A stretch of 64,000 nt of DNA from Charina bottae (Eukaryota; Chordata; Lepidosauria; Squamata; Charinaidae), in NCBI GenBank assembly GCA_023362775.1, contig JALMGJ010000004.1, positions 39,375,298 through 39,439,297 of the forward strand, read 5' to 3'. The notes below the pieces were generated by a model, which searched no databases, was not told where the DNA came from, and saw only the letters and a program-made list of their open reading frames with translations. Of this stretch, positions 40,617 to 53,428 are shown one piece after another (position 1 is the first letter of the stretch; each line of letters begins with the position of its first letter). Position numbers and translations under genes: made by a program.

Positions 40617-43600
40617 GCACCATTAGAAAAAAAGGAGCTTAGCACTTTGAATGGCATTATAATGAACAAGTTCTAGCACTGGCTTTGTGACCTGACTGAA
40701 ATATGACTTCATAAAAACTTACCAATGAAAAATAAAAGGAATAAATGATTGGCATTGAAGAAAACTCATCTCCCAATGTCCTGTGTCCTTCACATACTGT
40801 ACCTCTACAGCAGTGTCTTTCATTTCAACTTCTAATTATCTGAAATTTTTTAATATTCCCCAACCCATTCAGATAGAGGACACTTTCCTGTGCATGTTAA
40901 ATAAATACTGACTAAGACCAAAAAGTACTGCATTCAGCTGAAAGGACAGCTCCCAAGGGAGAGAATTTTGACATTCAGATAAGCTATAAAGCAGCCTTTT
41001 CAGTCTGAATTACACTTTTTAAACTGGACAATTAAAAGTATGAATAAAGCAGGGGGAAGCAATAAAAATGAAGCATTCAGAGGGTATGATCCATAGTTGA
41101 AGCTAGGCAGAATTCCCAAATGTGAATCCAAGGATATCTGAATAAAGATCTCTGCTTTTAGAACTTAGCATGGGCAGGTCATATGATTTTAATCTCAACA
41201 GGATACTCAGAGCTTCTCTTTTCACTTTCTGCCAACTAAGGTGAAAGTAAACTTCACCTTTAAGAAGAAGGCTCTGCATGTGGTAGGATGTTGAACAAGA
41301 TAAGATGCATGGAAAATACAAAAAAATTCTTTGCTTTCTTAGTCAGTGTCCCCAGGAATTGGTCTTTTGGTCTCCCCCCCCCCCCCCTTTTCTTAGGTCA
41401 AGTAGGATAGAAATAATAAGGATCATAGAGTGGCTGCCTGGGTAGGAATGTTAAGACTGCAGCCGGACAAAAAAAAAAGATAAATTCAAGTACAGATGCA
41501 CCATTAAGAAGTCGGAGACGCCGAGCCCCCTTGCTAAAGCTGTTGCTATAAATCCCCTTGCCTGTATTTTATTTGGCATGCATTTTCCCCAGCTTATAAC
41601 AGTTCTGTTTTTCAGAGCAGTCAACTGCAATTTTGAACCCAGAAATCCTGAGAAAAGTGATGGTGTCTTCTTTTAATGTCTTCATTCCTAGTCAGTCTCC
41701 ATGATAACAAGGGTAGTTTTATTTTTGGAAGTCATTTTGAACATTTCTAGAGTCGTGTTAGAGAGCTGCTTCACATTAAGAGCCAAAAATGAAACAAACA
41801 AACAAATCAACAGCTTGGTGCCAATAGAGACCTCTTGTTTCAGGCATCAGTGCCACCTACAACCCCAAACAAAATTAAGCACGTGGTACCTAAATGAAAT
41901 CAAAAGACTGCTTAAAACTGGAATTTTAAGACTTGGCCCTTCAAAAGTCCTTGTAACAGCGACTTCACATATTGGCATTTGGCACAACAAACTTCTAGCA
42001 GAAGCTTCGTGCCAGAAAAAGCTTCATCAGCTAACAGAGCAATCCTATCTGTTGCATGGAGCTCTCCAGTAAGTTCCCCAATAACAGCCCTCTGATATTT
42101 CTAAATGCCTTGTCAGCAATACACTGACAGGGTGGAAGCAGATAACAAAAAACTGTTTGTAATAATTGTCTGGTGCATTTGAGGACATATTGGAAGCACT
42201 GAGGATTTTTAGGTGCACCCTTTTGAGGCCTTCCTGAAGCCACTAAGAGAGTTGGTAAAGTAACTATTTTTTTTTTCTGTATTCAACAAACGCTGTTGGT
42301 TTCTCATTCTTCTGGGCAGAAAAAGTCACTTGGAGAAATGGAGCATCCTTATTATTTCGTTTCCCAGTAATCCTGCTTAGAATCCATTACTGGTCTCACA
42401 CTGTAAAAATGGTTTATTAGTTGCCAGTGATAAAAGTGGATAAAAGTTTCTGCAGATCTATGGACTCCAGTTTTGGTAGCCAAGGATCTTACCAAAGAGA
42501 AACAACATAGAAGAATTCTCCCCATCATTACAGGTGGGCTGTCACCTGTAGATGATGGTTTAATCTGATTCAATGGGCAAGAAGATGTAGCAGAATGTTT
42601 TGGCACAAGATTAATGAAGATCAAAATACAGGTTGGAGTAAGCATATTTTTTAAACTTTTTTCGAATAGCATTCATAGGACAGGAGCCTTCCACCCAAAT
42701 CTATGCAACTTCCTTTTCAAAACACTTTTCTTTCAAACACTCATTTTTATTTATTTATCTTGTCCCCAGAACACCCTTATACATTTAAAGGAGATACACA
42801 AAACAAAAATTTAATTCCATATGAATTCAAGATTTGGGGTTAAAGTATAAAAGAATCACATTATAGAAACACATCCATAGCATTTCCTGACTTAATATGT
42901 ATAAACAATACACCCAGTGTAACTTTTACTACATTCATTTTTTTTAAAAGAAATAAAAATTTCATTTTATATTAATATTCAGTATTTATACTGTATGTGG
43001 ACATTATGCAAACACAAATGTTCACATTGTCACACTGTTATGACATTAAAGATCACTGTTAAAACTTTCATAAATTATGAAGCTGTAAACTGGCTCTGTC
43101 TCTGACATTGTACTTTTCAAAAATGTATTACTATTTTTTTTTGTACAGACTGTATCAACATAATTGAACAAACGGAATATATGACAGCATTTGATCACTT
43201 TATGTTGCATTTCTGTGCATAAATTGAGTAAGTGGTATGGCTTTTAGGACCATGGAGTGAGATTTCTCCGGGATACACAAGAAAAATAAGGACACCATGG
43301 TGAATGAATTAGGTAAGGAAACCTTGGCAGAGAGGAATCATAAGGTCAGACTGCATGGCATCAGAAGGGCTGTTCCCACAGGATTTGCAGAAGGAATATT
43401 GCTCAAAGCTGAAAAATGTTATTTGGAATGCCAGTACAATGTATGGGCTCCATCAGCTCAAAACACAGAATAAGAGTTTCTAGGTGAATCACTCTGTTGG
43501 GGCGAAACACTTACACTCTTAATGGTTTTTTTGGGGGGGAGGAGAGGAGGGGATCAGAAGTAAAACCCCATTTGGGTGAACCCCAAATAAACATCCTGAA

Positions 43601-43768
43601 GATCTCTTCCTCCCCCACCCCATTAATATAAGAAACTGGAAAGTGAAAAAGATAAATGGGTAAACTCTGGTTTTCTATTGTTAATTCCCCCCCCTCTGTT
43701 GCTGTCTTTTTACTTCTTCCATTGGCTTATGGATCCATAAGTTTTCCCCTACTCAACAAGTGCCAAAG
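40617..43768. other. Gene-free unique sequence
   Basis: No gene or mobile element was recognised in about 3.1 kb. A run of 14 C lies at 41374-41387. The 123-codon frame at 41701-42072 begins MITRVVLFLEVILNISRVVL, has no known domain and no coding context, and is likely chance. T-rich tracts lie near 42270 and 43130. Confidence 0.45.
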
Positions 43769-43781
43769 TATAAAGTAGCAT
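43769..43781. repeat. Target-site duplication of the palindromic element (left copy)
   Basis: TATAAAGTAGCAT is repeated exactly at 44058-44070 on the other side of the palindrome. Its 13-bp length points to insertion by target-primed reverse transcription rather than by a transposase. Confidence 0.85.
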
Positions 43782-44057
43782 GGCTGTTGTGGGTCTTCCG
43801 GGCTGTGTGGCCGTGTTCTGGAAGTTGTGGTTCCTAACGTTTCGCCAGCATCTGTGGCCAGCATCTTCAGAGGGCAGGAGCACAGATAGAAGCAAAATCT
43901 CTGAGATTTTGCTTCTATCTGTGCTCCTGCCCTCTGAAGATGCTGGCCACAGATGCTGCCGAAACGTTAGGAACCACAACTTCCAGAACACGGCCACACA
44001 GCCCGGAAGACCCACAACAGCCATCGAACTCCGGCCGTGAAAGCCTTCGACAATACA
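43780..44057 (+). mobile_element. Palindromic Penelope-like terminal element
   Basis: Bases 43780-44024 form a palindrome with two 122-bp arms around a single central T at 43902, with only one mismatch seen (GCCAGC against GCTGCC). A unique tail, TCGAACTCCGGCCGTGAAAG plus CCTTCGACAATACA, follows at 44024-44057. The right arm reads CTCTGAAGATGCTGGCCACA, then CCGAAACGTTAGGAACC. I recognise this kind of word set as a Penelope-like 3' end. The tail is only on the right, so the right arm is the true 3' end and the left arm is an inverted extra copy. A 13-bp duplication flanks the whole. Identical open frames in both directions are a consequence of the palindrome and not genes. Confidence 0.75.
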
Positions 44058-44070
44058 TATAAAGTAGCAT

Positions 44071-46922
44071 CATCAGGAATATTCTGGGATCATGACAGAC
44101 AATTGGCAGCCTCAACTGTATGTCTCTGCTTTTCTTGGGCCGTTAGCCTCTCCCATCCTTCCATGTCATCTTCTTTCTCCAAACTCCTCCTATCTTGCCT
44201 CTGCCCATTTAATGACTTTCTGCCTCACTTTACAACCGTGCTTCATCCTTTGCTTTGTCTCCCATTTTACTTTTTAAATGAAATGGTTGCCGAGTGCATG
44301 CCAATCTTTTTACAGTAGTACAACCATCAACCTAATCACATCAAGAAATTGCACTATGCACTATGAGCTAGCGATGGACAAATCTTTTTCTATTTTTATT
44401 AATATCATCTCAAGTTATCCATTCATTTGGATAGGTTCATCTCAAAATTAATCAAATATTCACCTTTCTTTACTGCCCAAATACAACAGGTACTGGTATT
44501 CCCATTATGGAGAGAATCTTGACATCCCATCCTACCCCTGAGCTATTAAAAGTAGCTCTTTGAAAAAAAGTTGCAGCACTAATTATGCTTACAATGAGGG
44601 CAGAATTTATTTTCCATATTCACTTTTTAAAATGTTGTTTTCCAAGAAGTATGTTTTCACCAACTCTATTTTCCCTTCGCACGAAGAATACATGGACAGT
44701 TCCTTTTTTTTTTTGTCCTCCAAGAGTCTAATGGCTCCAATTCATTCAGTAAATGTTTATGGTAGCTGCTGATTTGACGCCAGAATTTCATGGTCTAAAT
44801 CCAAAATAGAATTAAAAATAAAACCAAAAATAAAAAAATAAAAGGTTTCATTTAATTTCTCATTTTCCAGGCATAAAATTTATTCTGGACCATGTCTGCC
44901 TCAGTTTGGAAATTTGGCAGAAAAAAGTCTCATGAAATTCTTAGCTGTTTCTTTTTATTTTCACCATATTTGAATAAACCCATGGGTGTTACAAACAATA
45001 AACACACACACACACACACGTATCCTTAAAAACACACACAGAATGTAACAGCACCTACCAAACTTGTAGAGCAAAGATTTGAATAAAAAATATTTTGTCT
45101 ACTGCTACAATAGGAACAAAGAAGGAGGTGGCCTTATTTCCTTTGGGAGGAAGTTTTCAAAATCTGGAAGCAACCATCAAGGAGGTCATGTTTCCATCAA
45201 ATATACCTCTGAGACTAGTGAAAATTACCAAATGATTTTATTCAAGCATCTTAAAGAATGGGCCAACTTATAAGAGAGATTGTAATGTTTTCAATAGCCT
45301 AGTTCAAATTCCTAAAGGTCTTGTGTTTTCTTGTGTACTTTTTATTAGGTTAGTTTTTGTGCATTTTTCCAAGCTTGCACATGCTTTTACAAGATTTTTT
45401 TTTCTTAATGAGGCTACCATAAAGCTTTGATTCAGACACCAGATTCAAAGTTGTTTCAACTGAATCTCCAAATCAAATCTGCTTTCTGATTTGAATCAAT
45501 GAAGTACACCTACAAAAACAATTTAGAATATTGAATTGACCCAATCAAAGTTTTGAACTAGCTTAATTTTCTGATGCAATTCATTGAATGGGAATGGACT
45601 AGCCATCCAACTGAATCATCAGCTGAAATTGGAGAAGAGCTAAGCCACACAGCCCTATTCCTTAATATTATGTTCCAATAGAAGAGAAGCTAACCCATAA
45701 CCTAATATTATGTATTTTGTGCAGGTTTCCACCAATACAAGCCTTTTTTTAAATACATAGAATTTATGTAAGATGCACATATTCATACTATTTTTTTCGT
45801 ACTAGGCACATTGCAAAATTCTAAATAGTATGATTTTTGGTGCTCAGGTGCAGTACAATCACTGTATGGGCTTGGCAGTTTCCCAGCTTATATGTTAGAA
45901 TAAAGCTTCAGAACAAATGCATTTTTTCATCTGTACTAAGTAATATTATGCATTATCTAAATTATTCAATTTACCCATTTAGGATAATGCTTCTGATCCC
46001 TTTGTCTAAGAACAGCTCAATATTTTTTTAAACATCTCACTAGGATGTTTTCTAGGAGAATACCCACTGATATGAATGCAAGCCTCAGTAGGTGTGAATT
46101 GCATGCCAAATACCTGTACAAGAATATAAAATTAGTAAGGATTTTTAAAAAAATCACACTGAGATATAGAGACCATAAACTAATTTTGACTCCTGGATGT
46201 CAATGGTGATTTTCCTTCATTACTCCTTATCGCCAAGTACTCCATTATGTCAGCAAGTATATCATTTTGTGAGATTTTGAAATACAGACTTTTCTGTATT
46301 ACAACAAGCTTGGGTTTTGCTTAAATGAAATGGTATGCTTTTATGGCGTTTTAACTTTCTTTGAAATTAATGTTGACTGAAGTTTTGTGTTCACAGCTGG
46401 GAAAAGTGACACAAATAATATAAGCTTTATGCTACAGCTGTCTTGCAACGGGACACTAGGGTCCCTTAACTGATATAATACAGAGAACCAAAATGTTAAC
46501 CTTAACACAAATATATTACATTTCATACCATGGATAGGTTGGTTTAGATTTTCTTTGCTTTTTAACAAAATATTGCAATGAGATTTTAAATAGATTTCCT
46601 TACATCATGCCTCCCCCTGCTGGTTGTGTAAGAAGCAGTTCTGCCAGCAAACATTAAACCTCCTTATTCAGCCTGGCTTACGCAAGTTCTGAAGATCTCT
46701 AGCAAAAGGGCACTATTATACAGTACCTGCCCTTATTTAACACTAGGGATGGGTGAGATAGGGAAAAAAATCCAGATAGTAAATAAAACACCTAAGGGAT
46801 TTCAAGGACATCTACTATGTTTATGAAAGAAAAGCGGACGATGGCAGTTAATGTTAGCAAGAAAGTACGATTTAAAGCTACTGATAGTATTTGAAATGAG
46901 ACAATACATTTGTAGAATTCTC
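44071..46922. other. Gene-free unique sequence
   Basis: No gene was recognised. A short CA repeat lies at 45001-45020, and a pair of AAACACACACA words follows it. Confidence 0.45.
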
Positions 46923-47174
46923 TTATTTATTTATTTATATTTTATTTTCTATCCCGCCTTTATTATTTTTCTAAATAACTCAAGGCAAACAACATACCTA
47001 TTACTCCTTCCTCCTCCTATTTTCCCCACAACAACAACCCTGTGAGGTGAGTTGGGCTTAGAGAGAGTGACTGGCCCAAGGTCACCCAGCCGGCTTTCAT
47101 GCCTAATGTGGGACTAGAACTCTCAGTCTCCTGGTTTCTAGCCCAGCACCTTAACCACTAGACCAAACTGACTC
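46923..47174 (-). mobile_element. tRNA-derived SINE (GAGCCAGTTTGGTGTAGTGG family), LINE-type AAAT tail
   Basis: On the minus strand: GAGTCAGTTTGGTCTAGTGG, GTTAAGGTGCTGGGCTAGAA, GGTGACCTTGGGCCAGTCAC and CACAGGGTTGTTGTTGTGGG. It then has CTTGAGTTATTTAGAAAAAT, AATAAAGGCGGGATA and an AAAT tail. The GGCGGGATA-AAAT ending resembles L2/CR1-type tails, unlike the BovB-type tail of 27998-28212. The same head therefore appears with two different tails. Confidence 0.85.
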
Positions 47175-47701
47175 AACACTTGAGGACTTTTTAAAAATCT
47201 ATGCATGAATAACTAGGGAGAATTTGACCACTTTTAGAAGCAAACAATGACTTGGCTTCTTATGATAGTTGTCCAAAATGGCATATTTGCTACTAAAGGA
47301 CATTAGAATCTATTATTTTTGATATTGTCGAACCTTAATTTATAAAGATTAGGTCTCCTTGATAAATTAACCTTGGAATAAATAAATGACCCCAAGATTC
47401 TGGAATGGTGAGGATCTTATTATTTCAAAGAGCTAGGGGGAATTTTGGATGGAGACTGACAAACAAATGAATGGCAACTTTTTATATATAGCCTTATATA
47501 CTGTATGATCCAGTAATACCTGAGTATGGTGGATGATTGCATCTAAGGCAATAGGACTGACATCTCTGTCCCCATCTCCCTTCCCATGCCACACATATTT
47601 CATAAATTGAAGAAATTAGATTAGCATCATTCTTCACTAAAGGACCTTAGTAGTGGATTCAGCGGCCTTATGTCACAGTTTGTTCTGTGTATATTGGTGT
47701 G

Positions 47702-47727
47702 TGTATATATGTACATACATACATACA
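47702..47727. repeat. TATG/CATA-rich short repeat
   Basis: A short imperfect run reads GTATATATGTACATACATAC. Confidence 0.6.
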
Positions 47728-47767
47728 GAGACATCTTATCAATATACATTTCCAGGCATTGTATATA

Positions 47768-47830
47768 ATTTATTTATTTATTTCTCCAACTTATATCACC
47801 GCCCATCTCCCCCCACAGAGGGGACTCTAG
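47768..47830 (-). mobile_element. L2-type LINE 3' end fragment
   Basis: On the minus strand it reads GGGGAGATGGGCGGTGATAT followed by AAGTTGGAGAAATAAATAAA. This is the terminal block of the L2 copies at 22430 and 39270. Only the last 60 or so bases are present. Confidence 0.7.
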
Positions 47831-48364
47831 GACTCTATAATGCCTGAAATAAGTAAAAGTAGCCATTTAGGTATGAGGTAGCTTGGGTTTTGTGTGACCT
47901 TTGCCTTTCAATATATAGTCATCTCTGCTTCCTGGCTTTCCACACTTCACTTAAATCCTAAGGGAGGTTGTCAGGAGGAAACTCCATTCATTGAGCTTTT
48001 TCACTAATGGTGCCAGTATCCTGGTTGAAGAGAATCCCATCCTTAAGAAGTTGTGCTCAGATCTAGCTGAGATAATATGATAAATGTGTTTGATCAATGG
48101 GAGGTCTTTTTGCTTAATCCATTCTGTCTGATCTCCATAATCCTTGGAAAACTACATTTCCCAAGTCTATCTGCAGACTCACGTGTGCCTGCTGACACCA
48201 TAGAAAATCGGCCAGATAAAGGGGTAGGAAAAGAATGAAGGACAAAGCCTTCATATATGTTGACTAGGTAAAGGAGAAGTTTTGGGGTTTAGTGGTTGGG
48301 AGAAAACAGGAAAGTGAACTATTATCTGAATTGGAAACTATAGAGTTTTAGTATGCTTTGGTTT
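47831..48364. other. Gene-free unique sequence
   Basis: No gene or mobile element was recognised. Confidence 0.4.
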
Positions 48365-48495
48365 ATGATTGATTGGTGGATTATGTGCTGTCAAGTCGGT
48401 GTCGACTCTTAGCAACTGCATAGATAGATTTTCTCCATGATGATCTGTCCCTAACCTGGTCCTTCAGGTGGTTCATATTTGAGATGGACATTAAA
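48365..48495 (-). mobile_element. RTE/BovB-related 3' end, minus strand
   Basis: On the minus strand: CTGAAGGACCAGGTTAGGGA, AGATCATCATGGAGAAAATC and GCTAAGAGTCGACACCGACT. Then come TGACAGCACATAATCCACCA and a CAAT-type tail. It shares its words with 37330-37440. Confidence 0.75.
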
Positions 48496-49759
48496 AGCTC
48501 CAATGATACGTTTTCAACTTATATCCAAGCTAGCATATAAGAGTCTCTGCAACGTCACCAATATAATGATAAAGCTGAATACAAATGAAAACAATGTATT
48601 ATGGGTAATATAATGAAGATTATATTGCTTGCACTGACAAAAATTTAGTGTCTTATACATAGTCTATCTTTGGGGATATACATATTACATTCTTTTAATC
48701 TGCTTACAGAAAGCATTCTATATATTTATAGAGCATCTTATGTGAATTGGTACTGGCAACTGTGAATATCTTTGCAAAAAGCAGACATATATGAAGCCTA
48801 GGATGTATAATTTTCTGCATGGCACCAACATGGATTGCAATTTACATTAAATTGCTATGTTTTCATTAAATAGCACCTTAGCTACCAGCAACTCTTTGAA
48901 TATATGTTTCTTTAATTATTATTTAATTTTGTGGTTATGACTGGCTTTCAGTTAAAGAGGGTACTACTGACAAATTCAATTAAATGAAAATAGAGGACTT
49001 AATGGTGCATGCTAATGATTCATTTCATACATAATATTTTATCATTTTTTTATGAAAATCAGTAATGAGAGCTTAGCATGTATTAATAAATGCTTACATT
49101 GAAACTACATTTTAGTACAATAATTACAACAGTTTGCAATTAGGATTTGTGTATAAATAGTTGTTGTTCTTTTAAAAATGAATGTTTGTTCTTGTATCAT
49201 CAACATAAATGTATGTAAGAATAGATTTTTTTTGTAATAAAAAGGAAGCAGTCAAGACTCAGATAGAATGAGAAATCGCAGTGAAGGATATGCCTTATTT
49301 TAGAAGAGGGAAGGAGGAGGAAGGAGAAGATGTCTTATACCTGAAGAGTACAGTATGTACATTTGTGTACGGGGAGTATAGAGGCACTAGCTCGGCCCTC
49401 TCTGGAGCTCATCCTCCATGTTGTCTTGAGTGGTGAAGTTCTGAGAAAGGAAAGGTATTAAGGCTTAGAGCATATCCCCACTAAACCTTTAAGCTGCTCC
49501 TGGCCTGTGTGGATGCTGGCTTAATTCTAAGCCTGTTTTAAAAAAAAACTTGTCAGAACTGAGACACGCTGGCAGTTGTTTGCAAGGGAGTCCATTCAGA
49601 GTGCTGTCCACGACAGCCCTCCACTGGACAATTGCCCTGCTGCTGCCCTTCTGCCCCTACTTTCCATTCCTAGAAAGCAATTGTTAATCCCTTTCATTTC
49701 TGTAGATGGGGCTTACTAAATACATATATTTTATGTGTCTATGTAAACACACACACACA
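48496..49759. other. Gene-free sequence with a candidate conserved block
   Basis: No gene was recognised. The interval 48900-49240 is listed separately. Confidence 0.4.
48900..49240. promoter_or_regulatory. Candidate conserved noncoding element, homeodomain-site rich
   Basis: This AT-rich but non-repetitive block holds many homeodomain- and POU-like words: TTAATTATTATTTAATT, CAATTAAATG, TGCATGCTAATGATTC (containing ATGCTAAT) and ATTAATAAATGC. Such density is common in developmental enhancers but also in plain AT-rich DNA, so support is weak. Confidence 0.2.
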
Positions 49760-49965
49760 AGAGCCAGTTTGGTGTAATGGTTAAGGTACCATGAGACTGC
49801 AAGGTCCAGTCTTCCTTAGGCACAAAGCCAACTGGGTGACCTTGGGCCAGTCGCTCTGGAAGGAGGCAGGGGGAAACCACTTCTGAAATCTTGCTAAGAA
49901 AACTGCAAGGACTGGTCGAGGCAGTCGCCAGGAGTCAAGATGACATGAAAGCACCCAGGAAAAAA
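49760..49965 (+). mobile_element. tRNA-derived SINE (GAGCCAGTTTGGTGTAGTGG family), plus strand
   Basis: It reads GAGCCAGTTTGGTGTAATGG, GTGACCTTGGGCCAGTCGCT and AAACCACTTCTGAAATCTTG, then AGAAAACTGCAAGGACTGGT. Its end is GCAGTCGCCAGGAGTCAAGA. Head and body match the minus-strand copy at 27998-28212. It lies next to a CA run at its 5' side. Confidence 0.82.
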
Positions 49966-49991
49966 TAATCCCACACATATAAATATATGTA

Positions 49992-50316
49992 AAGGTAAAG
50001 GTTCCCCCACACAGTCGTGTCTGACTCTAGGGGCCGGCGCTCATCTCCGTTTGTTAGCCGAAGAGCCAGTGTTGTCCGAAGACGCTTCCGCGGTCATGTG
50101 GCCAGCATGACGCACGTGGAACGCTGTTACCTACCCACCGAAGTGGTACCTATTTATCTACTTGCATTTGCATGCTTTCGAATTGCTAGGTTGGCAAGAG
50201 CTGGAGCTAGTGCGGGAGCTCACTCCGTCACACAGCGCTCAGGTCTTGAAGCTCCGAACTTGAGACCTTTCAATCGACAAGCCTGGCGTCTTAACCGCTG
50301 AGCCATCGCGCCCCCT
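49992..50316 (-). mobile_element. tRNA-derived SINE, Sauria-SINE-like, minus strand
   Basis: Tail first on the plus strand (AAGGTAAAGGTTCCCCCACA, CAGTCGTGTCTGACTC), head last (CTTAACCGCTGAGCCATCGC). It is flanked by a perfect 14-bp duplication, TATAAATATATGTA (49978-49991 and 50317-50330). The clean duplication and close match to the 4054 copy suggest a fairly young insertion. Confidence 0.92.
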
Positions 50317-52261
50317 TATAAATATATGTATATAAGGTTAAATTTAACAAAGTTAAAGCATCAAAATGTACGTGTACGTGTATGTAGGTACAACAACCAG
50401 CTTTAAAATAAAATTCCTAATTTTTGCATATTCCCAGCTTTTTTATCTCCTCCAAATATCTACTGGGAAGGTATGAATATTTCATTCCGTTTTTATTCCT
50501 TGAGGTGCCTGGATTCACTGATGCAGAAGTGTATTATTATTACTACTACTGCTATTATTATTTGACTAGTATTATTCCTTTTCATAAACTATGTTTTTTT
50601 TTTGTAGAGAAAGGTTAAGAAAAATAAATTGAGGGAATGTTCCAGCCTTTGTGCAGGAGCTGATCAAAGTGCAGGGTTTGCCTAGATGAAAGGCAAACTA
50701 GAGGGCAATGCTTGGACTTGCCCAAACTGGAAAATGCTACTTCAACTCAGTGCGGCAAAACTTGGGTGGGATCACCTTTGCAGTGGTCTGGAGTTGAGTA
50801 GATGTCCATTCCTGCCCACCAGAAACTGCTTGTGGACCATAGTCATGATGGGGCAACCTGTCAAGTGTGGATATGCCCTCAGCTACCTGTTTAATAAATG
50901 CAATTCTCCCTGAATGGGCAAACATCTGTATCATTGCCAAATACAATATAATTCAATTAAACAATGTTTAAAAAGGTAAGGGCTAGGATTGAAGACTGTA
51001 TGTACAAATTCTCTTCAATGCACAGAGGTGAAATTTGCATCACTCTGAATCCTCCATTACTAAGCAGGAAACCTGTTCTTTACGTGAAAGTGGCATGCCT
51101 GGTTCCCAATAGGACCTGCTGTCTCAAGGAAAAGGGAGAATCATAATCAAGCTGGGCTTGCAATCTATTGATCAAATGAATACATGCAGAGGAGCACACA
51201 ATACGTAACTGTGCTATTTGCATGATGATATCGTGATGCAGGTGTCATCATTTTGGTAATCATTCCCTTGTTACAGATCTCACTGTGTTGGCCTCTGAAT
51301 TTTGACACTTCAAATTCTTGGGGCTCCTGGCATTCCAACAAGCAAAAAAAAAGTTTTCTTTTTTTTTAAGCTATGGCAGAGCAAGAGTATTTTCATTCTT
51401 GAAATCGGGGGTTGTTCCTTCTGAACTCAAAAACAGTCTTTCCTTTGATCAACATCGCTCTGGAGTTCCTTGTTAATGGCTGCAATTCTATCTGACCAAG
51501 TTAAAAACTATCATGTAGGAAAAGAGGAATTGAGTCATATAGTAACTAATCACTGAACATTATCAATATTTTAACACAGTTAACACCTTGGCCCACACAT
51601 TTTCATGAACAGTTTTGCCCAATTGTGAAAGTGACCCCAATACTTGCATTCTCTCCCTCCCGTCGAGCTAGCCAGCATCCCCTCTGGCTGGCCAAGTGTG
51701 AGGGTGCAGCAGCTAGGCAGCTCCCTTCTTTCACCCTCCTTCTCCCTTTTTGAGGAGACGTTTGGTTTTCAGAGTGAGCAGAGAAAAGATGGAGAGAGAT
51801 GCAACCAGCCTCTTTGGGGGCTAGTGTCAAAAGTGCCCTGCAAGCAATTAAGAAGGATAGTGGTATGGTGGCAAAGTTCCAGGACACCATGGCTACAGCA
51901 GTTCTCGTCCATGAGAAAATGCCCCCCCAGAGAAAATGGAAATGTTGTAGCGTTTCCTAAAGATCAGGAAACATGCCCCAAATCCCACCTATCGTAGTGT
52001 CCCAGGGCCACATATGGAAGAGGCCCATCAAGTTCATTGCTTTGTTCGTTCAGCCATTTAGCTCCAAAATTATATTATTCTAATGGCACTTGTTTCCCAT
52101 CTGTTTATTATCTGTGTAGGAGGCAACAAAATATCATTAAAGTTGCCGACCCAGGATTATTCCCCTTTTGTGAAGCACCAATGGAAAACAGTAATCAATT
52201 GTATATTTTTAAAGCTGCTCAAGCCATATTATGTCAAATGAGAACAGAGCATTGGCAAAAC

Positions 52262-52314
52262 ATTGGGGGGGGGGAGGAGAGAAGGAAAGAGAGAGAGAGG
52301 ATAGATAGATAGAT
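52262..52314. repeat. G-run, GA-rich and GATA short compound repeat
   Basis: A run of G is followed by GAGAGAAGG, AAAGAGAGAGAG and three to four GATA units. Confidence 0.8.
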
Positions 52315-53392
52315 TTATTTTAAAACAAGCCTGATGTGATCTTGTGCCTTTCCCCACCCAACTCTTTACATCTACCATTTCCACTTCACTGCTTCTGTAA
52401 CCTGATATTAACACAACGGCATTTGTCAAGAACTGTGTGCCTCCGCATGGCGACCACGGAGCAGGAGGACCAGCCTCATCCCCAAGGCCTGGCTTGGCAG
52501 GGTGAGCCAGTAGCTTTCTGCATCGTTTCTGCTGGACAATATTGAACAATCAGGTTCAACGATAGCGCCAGTCAGCGCTGTCACCCGTGCGTGGCCTCAA
52601 AGGGGGAAAATAAAATGGGACAAGGCAGAGGTCAGTAACAAGTGGCCATGCGTGCTGGGTGTGTGGGTGAACTGAGGTGGAACAAGGGCAACAGAAACTA
52701 TGGGATCTTTGTTTTCCCAGGCTCCGACAGCACCTCTGAGAAGGTGCTCCTTTTCGGCCCCATGCTGATCACAATGCACACTGCTTTTTGGTGAATAGGG
52801 GGACAGCCATTGAGCTGAGAGCAGTTCAGTTACAGGCTTGAAGGCAATGTCTCTTCAGCCACAGAGGCAGCAAGAAACACAGGAGCACATGAATGCTATC
52901 GTGACCCCCAGAATTTTCCAAGGTGGTTGCGTGTCGGACTGTGTTTAAAAAAATCACTGTGCTGAATTGTTTTTGGAACGTTTTTCTCTCTCCCTGTTAA
53001 TAGAGAATCTGAACAAACTTAAGTCAAAATTGTAGGATGGAGCAATCTTCGGATCTGTGGCGTGATAAATTGGCAGAAGGAAGCATGCTTTCGCATAAGT
53101 GTCTGTGTCAAAGGTAGAATGCACTTTTGGTGGGGTAGTGAGTAAAACCAATTGAGCTTGGTGATGCTTTCTCCTGAATAAATATACACTCACCCAGGTA
53201 CATATGTGCAATTATTCACTAGGATATTCTCTCTTTCTCTGAAAACGTTCATCTATATGAAATGAGTAACATGAAATGCAAGCAGTGACCTAAAATGAAG
53301 AGAGTATATTAATAACATGCAAGATCAAGCTGTTGAATTTAAGTCTTGATACTGTTTTGCAAGAATATACTGTATGTGTATATATGAATGTA

Positions 53393-53428
53393 TGCGCGCG
53401 CACACACACACACGCACACACACACACA
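53393..53428. repeat. (GC)n(CA)n microsatellite
   Basis: GCGCGCGCA leads into a CA run with one CG interruption. Confidence 0.9.

Noticed and set aside
41701..42072. 123-codon frame as a host gene
   Set aside because: No domain, no splice sites matched to neighbouring exons, and average composition; chance is the simpler reading.
43749..44040. Two nearly identical 86-91-codon frames on opposite strands (MAVVGLPGCVAVFW...)
   Set aside because: They are an artefact of the near-perfect palindrome at 43780-44024, where both strands read the same.
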